A DNA stretch of 64,000 nt, taken from NCBI GenBank assembly GCA_003339415.1, contig PDHQ01000024.1, positions 124,001 through 188,000 on the forward strand. Reading direction: 5' to 3'. Source of the DNA: Ophiocordyceps camponoti-saundersi (nom. inval.). Lineage: Eukaryota; Ascomycota; Sordariomycetes; Hypocreales; Ophiocordycipitaceae. Shown here piece after piece: positions 54,740 through 62,485 of this stretch. Each line of letters begins with the position of its first letter. Within the stretch, counting starts at the first letter, position 1. A program made the translations under genes and the position numbers. A model generated the notes under the pieces. That model worked only from the letters and a program-made list of their open reading frames with translations, was not told the origin of the DNA and made no database searches.

Positions 54740-57268
54740 ATGGAGACGGATATCTTCAACATCTTCAACGACAACGCGTCATCCTTTTCGCGCCTCCCGC
54801 TCACTCTGCCCGGCGGCGGCTGCAATTTCGCCGACTTGCACTCTCCCCTTGGCCTCAAGTGCGGATGTCGTCGCTTCTATTCGCGCCAAACTCCGGAACA
54901 GGCCGGTTGGTGCATGTGCAACCACCATGCCTGCTATCATGATCAGGGTCCGTCGCCTGACAACCAATTGCTGGCAGCCGGTCAGGAGAACGAGCCGCCG
55001 TCGCGGTCCTTTCGCGAGCCGTTGAGCCCTTTGGCCGGTGACGAGTGGAAGGAAGCCGTCGGCTTAGCTCCCGACCCGCTCTCCTTCATACACGACCCAC
55101 CCGTCGAGCTCGACCGTCGCTCCGTCGCCGAGGCTAGCTTGCCAGACACATTGGCATGGGGTGAGGCTCCCGCTCCTCCGTGTCGGACACCGCGCCTTCC
55201 TCCGATTTCGTCTCAATGTCTGCTTTCATCCCAAGCCTCAACTACATCCTCCGCTCAGGCGCGGCTTCTGCGGCCATTCGGCGGAAAGGGGCTGGTCACG
55301 CTCGAGCGCGTGGACGAATCATCTTCCTCACGTCAACAGGTCGACGTTCGTTGCATAGCTGGTTCTTTATCGCGTTCAGAGCCTCGCACAGTCGGCGTCG
55401 TCTCTGTCGATGCTCTGATGGACCTGACCAACGCCGTCAGCGACCACGGCCATCGCCTCGACCAGCTGGAGACGGCCTCCTTCCATGGCGATTGTCATGA
55501 TCGGCTAGAAAACACTGAAGTGCGCGTGTATGAGCTGGAGAGCAGGGTCGAAGAGGTCGAGAAGCTGGTCGGCGACGGTGAAAGCAACGTCATCAGCTGC
55601 GCCCTCAGACCTGACGATGTCGACCCATCTCACGACGTTCAAAGCCAGCTTCAATCTCTCCAAGCGCAGGTCGCACAATTGCAGGCCCTGTTACCGTCGC
55701 ATCAGCACCCGTGGAAGGTCGAAGTAGTCTTTCTCCCTTTCCCACTCAGGAGGGTCTGGCAGGAGCCACACCAGTTCAAGGAGCCCGGCGCACAGGGAGA
55801 CGGCGGCGACTGGACTCAGAGCAACGCCACGAGGCGCTCGCAGTCGCCTTTTGTGGGCGACTGGCCCTGTTCGGACCGTGGCGCTCGGTGGTTGCATCCT
55901 AGAGCCTTCAACGGCGCGAGCATCGTGGCCAAGCGACTGCGGAGCCGGGGACTCATCCGGACTATTACCATCTCGCGACCGGATCACCAGGGCATCCAGG
56001 CCGCGGTCGGCGCTGCCTTTGACGATGTCTTCCGCCAGATGGGAATCGCGCCTCGCCCGCATCGGCCCGACCTTCTCGGGCTGCACCAAAGCTGGGTGCC
56101 GTTGCGCAAGGTTCACCTGGATAACCGGCTGCGCTTCCTAAGCCCGGCCGAAATGGTGACGCCGGGGCTTTGGGACGCGCAGTTCCTCGGCTCAGTCTTG
56201 ATGCGTTCGTCGCAGCGTACGCTGTTCATTACTCATCCGGACGCCTATCTACAGGACGAGCAGGCCTATTCAACCGCCTGGACGTGGCAGCGGATGCGCG
56301 AGATGAGTCGCGTGTACCCAGACGAGTCGGAGTCGAGCGACGTACCCGTGGCGGATGCCTTGGAGGAGCACTGGACATGGACGGATCAGCTTGACGAAGA
56401 GGCGTCGAGGCCCAAGCCGAGAAAAGCCGGGGCGAGGCTGGTCCGCAGCTTCAGCGCGCAGCCACAGCAACGACTGTCAAGCTCTTCGATGGCGGTCTCG
56501 CTGCAGGTGCCGCGGCGGCGAGACTCGGCGACAACGACAATGACGACGACGCCTCTCCTGGTGCGCACAGTATCGTCGCCGCAAGCAAGCATGGCGGCGC
56601 CCGGACAGCCAGCGTCGCCGCCGGCAAGCAGACGGAGAGTCGTTTCCAACGGGCGGCCGTCGCCGAGTGCGCGCGTGCAAAAGAAGAGAAGACGAACGAG
56701 GTCGAGGAGCCACCAGCGATACTTTACTCCTCGTTGGACGGCGTCTCCGAGTCCGATGCCGACGCTGGGCTTCCACGACCGCCAGCGAGGCATGACGCCG
56801 TTTTCGTACGCGACGCCTTATAGCATGGTGCCGCCTCTGCCGGAGGTGCTCGAGACGCCGACACGTAGTCGGCGGATGAGCATGATGGATATGGATGCAG
56901 ACAGCGAATCTGGGGAATCATACGTTGGCGAGGAGGGACAAGAGGAAGAAGAAGACGACGAAGAAGAAGAGCATCAAAGGGACGAAGGAGGAGGAGAAGA
57001 CGAAGACGAAGACGACGAAGATGAAGATGAAGACGAAGGTGATGATGACGGCGACGACCGCGACCGCGATCAAGGCGTCGGCCCATGGGCTTGCATGTTA
57101 CCGCTGCCCCCCGAGGACGAGCCCTGGCCTGGAATCGAGGAGGCGGACGGGGAAGACGATGCTCACGACGGAGACAGCGATGCGAGCAGCCAACCTTCTG
57201 AGTATCCCTCCAGGGGCGAGGCTGACGCACCGGCCTTCCGGATACACGAGGACAGTGGGAGAGGATGA
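54740..57268 (+). CDS. Uncharacterised fungal protein with N-terminal Cys/His cluster, 842 aa
   Basis: A single exon with start METDIFNIFND. Near the N-terminus, LHSPLGLKCGCRRFYSRQ and GWCMCNHHACYHD supply C41, C43, C58, C60, H62/H63, C65 and H67, a plausible zinc site; related Cys/His sequences occur in hypothetical proteins of other filamentous ascomycetes (from memory, not checked). A short coiled coil follows (about 232-280: DHGHRLDQLETASFH…LENTEVRVYELESRVEEVEKL), with a second at 306-324 (QSQLQSLQAQVAQLQALL). A folded-looking region (about 380-540) contains RAFNGASIVAKRLRSRGLIR, QAAVGAAFDDVFRQMGI and LGSVLMRSSQRTLFITHP. The tail has a basic segment (KKRRRTRSRS) and a very long Glu/Asp run. 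The basic segment suggests a nuclear protein, which is inference. Confidence 0.78.
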   Translation: METDIFNIFNDNASSFSRLPLTLPGGGCNFADLHSPLGLKCGCRRFYSRQTPEQAGWCMCNHHACYHDQGPSPDNQLLAAGQENEPPSRSFREPLSPLAGDEWKEAVGLAPDPLSFIHDPPVELDRRSVAEASLPDTLAWGEAPAPPCRTPRLPPISSQCLLSSQASTTSSAQARLLRPFGGKGLVTLERVDESSSSRQQVDVRCIAGSLSRSEPRTVGVVSVDALMDLTNAVSDHGHRLDQLETASFHGDCHDRLENTEVRVYELESRVEEVEKLVGDGESNVISCALRPDDVDPSHDVQSQLQSLQAQVAQLQALLPSHQHPWKVEVVFLPFPLRRVWQEPHQFKEPGAQGDGGDWTQSNATRRSQSPFVGDWPCSDRGARWLHPRAFNGASIVAKRLRSRGLIRTITISRPDHQGIQAAVGAAFDDVFRQMGIAPRPHRPDLLGLHQSWVPLRKVHLDNRLRFLSPAEMVTPGLWDAQFLGSVLMRSSQRTLFITHPDAYLQDEQAYSTAWTWQRMREMSRVYPDESESSDVPVADALEEHWTWTDQLDEEASRPKPRKAGARLVRSFSAQPQQRLSSSSMAVSLQVPRRRDSATTTMTTTPLLVRTVSSPQASMAAPGQPASPPASRRRVVSNGRPSPSARVQKKRRRTRSRSHQRYFTPRWTASPSPMPTLGFHDRQRGMTPFSYATPYSMVPPLPEVLETPTRSRRMSMMDMDADSESGESYVGEEGQEEEEDDEEEEHQRDEGGGEDEDEDDEDEDEDEGDDDGDDRDRDQGVGPWACMLPLPPEDEPWPGIEEADGEDDAHDGDSDASSQPSEYPSRGEADAPAFRIHEDSGRG
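56931..57066 (+). repeat. GAA/GAC-rich tract encoding a long acidic run
   Basis: Purine-rich coding microsatellite producing dozens of consecutive Glu/Asp residues with few interruptions near the C-terminus of the 842-aa protein. Confidence 0.85.
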
Positions 57269-57850
57269 TTTTCTTTTTCTTTTCTTTACTTTTTCTTGTT
57301 TCAACGGGGTAAATTCGTGCTATCTGGATGATGGGTGACGTCGGGAAAGGAGTCTTGCTTTTTATCCCCATTCCCTTAATCTGGCGTTGGGCTTTTGCTG
57401 TCTGGTTGGTGTTGGCGGGGGATTTTTTTCATCTTGTCTAAGGGTTTGCAGGGTGGGAAGGGAAAAGGGAGGCGGGATTGGGGGCTCCCTACATACATAC
57501 ATCATGCATACATGGGGAGTATATATGGACCTACCAACACGGGTAGGACAAGACGCATCTCAGCTCGGTTCTCGGTTATCTAGTGGGATCTCATCACTTC
57601 GTCATGAATCGAGCTTTGTCATTTGTTTCTCGTTGTAATCGTAGCAGAGGGTGATTTCTATCTTGAGGGAGAAGCAGCGGATGAAGCGGAGGAGAGGAAA
57701 AGTCATTCGTTGCGGAGAAGGCACGCGACTTTGTGAGAGCGAGGATGTGTGTGACGGAGTGTGATGTGTGGAAGAGGGTCATTTGAGCCTGATCAGCAAA
57801 AAAAAAAAAAGGGGGGGGGGGGGGGGAGGAGGTGAAGGAGGGAAAAACAA

Positions 57851-57860
57851 NNNNNNNNNN
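57851..57860. other. Assembly gap (10 N)
   Basis: Ten unknown bases immediately preceding a G run of about 68; the true distance is unknown. Confidence 0.98.
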
Positions 57861-57929
<69 letters not shown>

Positions 57930-57966
57930 GAGAAGAGGAGGGGGGGGGGGGGGGGGGGGGGGGGGG
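57861..57966 (+). repeat. Poly(G) tract following the gap
   Basis: A G run of 68, a short GA-rich interruption (agagaagagga), then G again (57941-57966). It sits about 50 bp beyond the VPS62 stop codon, probably in its 3' untranslated region or terminator. Confidence 0.85.
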
Positions 57967-58017
57967 AGGTGGGAAACAGGTGAGAAGTAGGTAGCCAAAA
58001 ATAAACAACGAAAAAAA

Positions 58018-59535
58018 CTAATACCAAGTCCCCTTGGGATCCAACTCGTACAAAAGTCGACACGTCTTCCTCTTAGCCGAGCACAACCTGGCGCGATCCA
58101 AATGCTTAAACTTGGGACCGGAAGGACCGGTGACGTAGTGATACTGGCCGAAGAGGCGCCACTGACGGGAATCGGCAAGCGGGTAGACGGCGTCGCCCCA
58201 GCGGCCGGCGAAGTGGAACCAGGCCGTCGGGGCCGAAGGGTTGGGAGAGGCCGGGTCGAGGCCCTGGTCCGGTCGGAGATAGTCGTAGTGGTAGGCCAGG
58301 TTGTTGAGGGCCGGGTCCCATAGCGGTCCTCGGTCGGTGACGTCCTTGAGGAGGCCCAGCGGTAGGACGTAGGGATGGTCGCCGGGTAGGGCGTACATGG
58401 CGTGGGAGCCGAGGGCGGAGTAGACGACGGGTCTCTGGCCGTCGACGCTCTTCTCCACCGCCGACCAGGCGTAGGCTTGGCCTCCCTCGTGCTCGGAGAG
58501 GTACAAGCCGCGGGGGATACCGTGCTGGAAGCGAACCATGCAATGTTCCCAATCGCCCACGTGGTTTCCGAACCGGAGGCCGAGGACGGTCTGGCCCAGG
58601 TTGTACGAGTAGAAGAAGAACCAAAAGGCGTCGAGGATGCCGTCTCCCTTGTCGACTAGGATGAGGACGGCGGGGGCGGAGGAGTAGCCTTTTTCGTCGG
58701 GCTTGTGGCCTCGTCGGAGGAGGTCGTGCTGACTTGGGACGGATGGGTAGGCGAGTCTGTGCGGAGGATGAGATTTATCTGCGTCGAACCAGGTTGTTCG
58801 CTCGAGGTGAGGCGGGGGTATCGGTTGGGAAGGGTGGGGTTTTCTGTTGTCGTCGTTATCGTCGTCGTCGTCATCGTCATCATCATCGTCATCGTGGCCT
58901 TGAGGTATGCCGTCGCGATTGTAGAGCCAAGTCGGTCTAGCCTCGACGTCATCCTGACTGTGCAGCGTGACCTCGGCATCCAGCTCGTCGAGACGGTTGA
59001 GGTTGATGCTATCGAAGAAATCATGCTGAAGCGGCTTCCCATGCTTGTCGGTAGCGTTCATATGAGTAAGATGATGAGCCAAGTCGGACGGCCAAAACTG
59101 TTCACCGGAAGAGAGGTGAACGTAAGGTGCGTGTCGCAGAACGAAATCGGGAACATCCTTGATGATGGTCCTCTTTGTTTTTCTCATTCTCGTCCTCCTT
59201 CTCAACATCGTTTTGCTGCTGATAGCTCCATCTCCTCCTGGACTTTGGCTCCCTCTCTTCCTCAACTCATGCTGAACAAACAAAGTCGAGGCCGGAGGCG
59301 GTGGAACAGCCGGGTCAGAGCGCAGGTGATGGATACCGCAAAGGCTCAACCAGCGACAAGAGAAGCGATCCAAAAGATAAGGGCTCGTCTCTATCCAAAG
59401 CCTATCCTCGTGCCGCTTCTCCGGGCTCGTCTCCGTAGGGTTCAGGGCCCGGGGGAGGAACCAGGCTAGGAAGCCGAAGCTGGCCAGCAGCGTCAGCAGA
59501 TACAGACCGGCTCGCAAGCAGCGATTGATGACCAT
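58018..59535 (-). CDS. VPS62: Vps62/Tda6 family protein (DUF946)
   Basis: A single exon from ATG 59535, 505 aa. An N-terminal hydrophobic segment (GLYLLTLLASFGFLAWFLP) acts as signal anchor. The conserved Vps62 body includes FVLRHAPYVHLSSGEQFWPSDLAHHL, DAFWFFFYSYNLGQTVLGLRFGNHVGDWEHCMVRF, GIPRGLYLSEHEGGQAYAWSAVEK, PVVYSALGSHAMYALPGDH and LWDPALNNLAYHYDY, ending in a WFHFAGRWGD…YPLADSRQWRLFGQYHYVTGP block. Yeast members (Vps62, Tda6) affect vacuolar protein sorting; the biochemical role is not known. An Asp run (about twelve) is encoded by a GAT/GAC microsatellite near 58858-58900. Confidence 0.93.
   Translation of the reverse strand: MVINRCLRAGLYLLTLLASFGFLAWFLPRALNPTETSPEKRHEDRLWIETSPYLLDRFSCRWLSLCGIHHLRSDPAVPPPPASTLFVQHELRKRGSQSPGGDGAISSKTMLRRRTRMRKTKRTIIKDVPDFVLRHAPYVHLSSGEQFWPSDLAHHLTHMNATDKHGKPLQHDFFDSINLNRLDELDAEVTLHSQDDVEARPTWLYNRDGIPQGHDDDDDDDDDDDDNDDNRKPHPSQPIPPPHLERTTWFDADKSHPPHRLAYPSVPSQHDLLRRGHKPDEKGYSSAPAVLILVDKGDGILDAFWFFFYSYNLGQTVLGLRFGNHVGDWEHCMVRFQHGIPRGLYLSEHEGGQAYAWSAVEKSVDGQRPVVYSALGSHAMYALPGDHPYVLPLGLLKDVTDRGPLWDPALNNLAYHYDYLRPDQGLDPASPNPSAPTAWFHFAGRWGDAVYPLADSRQWRLFGQYHYVTGPSGPKFKHLDRARLCSAKRKTCRLLYELDPKGTWY
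58858..58900 (-). repeat. GAT/GAC microsatellite encoding poly-Asp in VPS62
   Basis: The + strand shows gtc/atc triplets, coding for consecutive Asp residues in the middle of VPS62, in a loop absent from the conserved core. Confidence 0.85.
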
Positions 59536-60720
59536 GGCCGCCGCACCGTCTGATGGGTCCGAGCTGGTGACGACGGCATGGAAGAGTAGAAGAGTAGAGT
59601 AGAAGAGAAGAGAGAGTGTGTGTGTGCGTGTAAGAGGAGAGTGAATGAGAGATATATGTATGTATGTATGTATCCGTATATCGAGCGAGAGAGAGAGATA
59701 AAGAAAGAGAGTGAAATAAGAGGAAGAAGAAGAAGAAGAAGAAGAAGAAGAAGAGCAAGAGGAGCCAAAGATATTTCACAAAAGCAAAAACCCACCACTC
59801 AAAAGCTGACGTCGGAATTGCCGCGATAAAGAACCCACTCACTCACTGACTCCTACAGAGACAGACAGACAGCCTCTCTACCTCTTACCTCTTACCCGTA
59901 GCTTGTAGGCACAGAGTCACGCCGCCCACCACACACAGACTCAGCCCCCCCCCCCTGCGGCCCGGCCAAACAAAAGAACCGCCCAAAGCCTTTAGCCCCC
60001 CCCTCCCCTCTCTTCTTCTTCTTCTTCCCCTTCCTCATCCCTTCATCCCCCCCATCCCCGTCCCTCCTCATCCTCACCTACATTAGTCGTAAACCCTACT
60101 TTCTTTTTTTCCGCACCTCGCCGGTGAAAAGAAAAAAAAGGGGGGAAAAAATGGACAAGAGCCCGAGCAGCCGTCGCCGGATACGCGAATGGCGTCGTCG
60201 CATGGACCTCCCCTTTCTTTTACACTTCGCTTTCCCTTCCCCCCCCCCTTCCAGGTTCTCTCTCTCTCTCTCTCTCTCCTGGCTTACACCCCCCCTTTTA
60301 TGTTTCTGCTTGTTTAAGCTTGTTTACTTCTTTGTTTTTGTTTCTCCTTCTTCTTCCTATTTGGATTTGTCTTCTTCTCCCCTTCTTCCCCGGCTCGAAA
60401 CCGAGACGGGATTATTATTATTAAAGTTGAGTCGAGAAAAAGGTCAGGATAGAAAACCCCCATGTCTCTCCCCTTCCCCCCTCTCGTACACGTCCGTGAG
60501 CAACATGGTAAAACATCCCTGCTAAACTGCCTACATGCATATATGCACATCTTTCTACTCTTCTCTTGTCTCTCTACCACGATTCGTAGGGCTAAATAGG
60601 GTCTTCTCAGCCATGTGCCTCGACTCTTTGTTTTTGGATTCAACCTCCCTTTGCTTAGACGACGTGTCTCAAGATTCTCCCCCCTCCCCCGCTCCTCGAG
60701 ATTCGATTCGGATCCTTTCT
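59536..60720. other. Intergenic region between VPS62 and the TFIIIC gene
   Basis: Contains the VPS62 promoter: TG/GA repeats (59612-59640), TATG repeats (59653-59672) and a GAA/AAG microsatellite (59721-59755). It also has CT- and TTC-rich stretches (60010-60030, 60256-60282) and C/T-rich sequence up to the TFIIIC stop codon. No supported gene. Confidence 0.5.
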
Positions 60721-62096
60721 TTATCCCCCCGTCATCGTCGTGTCTCCCTCGTCGTCTCGACCATCCGCCGCTTCGTCCCGAGTAAGCTCCGACCGGCTCT
60801 GCTGACTCGCCACTTCTTTACCCCTGGCCATGAGCTCTTCAGCCTCGCGCCGTTGTCTCCGCCGCCGCCGCCGCTGCTGCTGCGTCAGTATTCTCCGCCG
60901 TCTGGAGTGCGGGCTTTCGTCCCCTTCACCGTCCCCTCCTCCGCCCCTCTCTTCTTCCACCTCTTCTTCCTCCTCTTCTTCCTGGTCATCGGCTGCTCGT
61001 CGCTTGGGGAACCGCGGCTTGTAGTCGACACCTTTCTTGTCGCTCCAGTCCTTGCCGGCGCCGTCTGTGGCGTAGACCGTCACCTCGTCCGTCTGCCCCT
61101 TTTTCTTCTTGAGCGCCATCATGTTCTCGAGGAATCGGACCTGCTGCATCTTCTCTTGCGTCCTGTGCTTGCCCGCCGGGATGCGAATATTCCAATCGTC
61201 TCGGATCGCCGCCAGTGCATCCGCCTCGGGTTCTTTGGGATGGACAATCTTCTCTGTCGTCATGATGCGCGACGAGCTTGCCGCTAGCATGTCGATGCCG
61301 TCCGCCAGGTTTCGTAGTGCCGGTAGGGGGTCCTTCTTGTCGCGCCACGTGAGAATGGCTTCCGTGCCGAGCACCTCTGCCCAACGACCTTCGAACACGC
61401 GGCCTCGGTAAGAGATGAGGGGTCGCGCCGAGTGAAGGTCGAGGATTTGGATGTCCTCTGCCTCGTTGTCGTCCTCGTCGTCGCCGCCGCCGTCGTCATC
61501 AGCCACTGCCTTCTCTCGGCCGCTGCCGCCTCTGCGCTGCGGCTCCTTGTTCTTCTTCTGTTTGCGCGCCGTCGCCGTAGCTAATATTCCGAGGGCTGGG
61601 TCCACGAGTGGCGCATTCTCGTCTTCATCCATGTCGTCGTCATCGCCAACCTCCTCCCCTCCCGCTGTTGACACGTTTTTCTTTGTCGCGTCGTTTCCCG
61701 GATTCACGCCTTCATCATCGCCGTTATCATCCTTGTCTCTGCCATTCTCCTCGTCCTCGCTCGGTGCGCCGCCGCCCTGGGCTTCGGAAGCCGCGGCACC
61801 TGGATCTGTCCTGTCCTTGTAGTATCCCCCGCGGTTATGGGGTAAAGCCAAGGTCGAACGCCCTTTAAATTCAGGGTATGACAGCTCGATGGTCAGGTAG
61901 AACGTCTGAAGCCACAGCAGTCAGTCAGCTACTGTTCCCTCCCCCTTTTTTCCGCTCGACATGCACCGACCTCGGTGTCGGTATTCGAGTACTCATATTC
62001 CCACTCCTCCTGGTCATCGTGCATAACCTGCCGCAGCACCTCGTCCACATCTAGCGCGCCAGGCAGATCTGCGTCAGCGCTAGCCGGAAACGCCAT
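60721..62096 (-). CDS. TFC7: TFIIIC subunit, tau55/Sfc7 type (triple-barrel domain)
   Basis: Subunit of the RNA polymerase III general factor TFIIIC, which binds tRNA-gene promoters. Exons 62096-61971 and 61905-60721 give about 436 aa. The join reads EEWEYEYSNTDTE-TFYLTIELSYPEF, the hallmark start of the TFIIIC triple-barrel domain. That domain continues after an acidic insertion with IQILDLHSARPLISYRGRVFEGRWAEVLGTEAIL, and later VRFLENMMALKKKK. The middle and C-terminus are low-complexity (Asp/Glu, Arg runs). The first-exon donor is GTCGGT, weak but the only one that keeps the signature. No histidine-phosphatase domain is seen, so only the barrel half of yeast tau55 is present, as in other filamentous fungi and S. 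pombe. Confidence 0.9.
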
Positions 62097-62485
62097 GGGG
62101 GAGGGTTGCTTGAAGAGAAGAGAAAGAGAATGACAGAGAGTTGGTTGTGTGTGGAAGACGGCGAGGCCGTCGGACGACTTTTCGATGAGAAATATGATAA
62201 GGACATGTGAAGGACGACTGATAAGATAGCGGAGCGGAAAATTGTTTTTATAGACTAGCTAGCACCATTGTCCGTATTCGTATCCGCAGATTACTCACCT
62301 ACATACCTAACACCTCATCTAATCCCATCCCATCTCGTCTCGACAAATGAAATAGAACCCGAACAAACTTGTCCGTACAAACAAACGAAAGGAATCGACT
62401 CTCTAACGTGAACCAAGCTTATGAGACCGCAAAGCGGCACAGACAGAATGCGCACATCTTGTCGAAAGGAAAGTGATCTCTGCCC
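62097..62485. other. Intergenic region between TFIIIC gene and Cys-rich gene
   Basis: A 389-bp region. It should hold the TFIIIC promoter and the 3' end of the Cys-rich gene. GA-rich and AT-rich stretches are seen; nothing else. Confidence 0.5.

Larger units (their letters stand above)
57269..58017. other. Intergenic region with poly(G) and an assembly gap
   Basis: Lies between the convergent 842-aa gene and VPS62. It includes an A12-G16 junction (57799-57826), ten N (57851-57860), and G runs at 57861-57928 and 57941-57966. Apparent open frames across it are artefacts of homopolymers. Confidence 0.7.

Noticed and set aside
55691..55800. Possible intron in the middle of the 842-aa gene (GTCGAA…CTCAG)
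   Set aside because: The candidate would be only about 32 nt, below usual intron length, and the frame is open throughout.
57594..58178. Pro- or Gly-run frames spanning the N gap
   Set aside because: Artefact of poly(G)/poly(C) and unknown bases.
58705..59469. Frame of 254 codons antisense to VPS62
   Set aside because: No features; the VPS62 signature is on the opposite strand.
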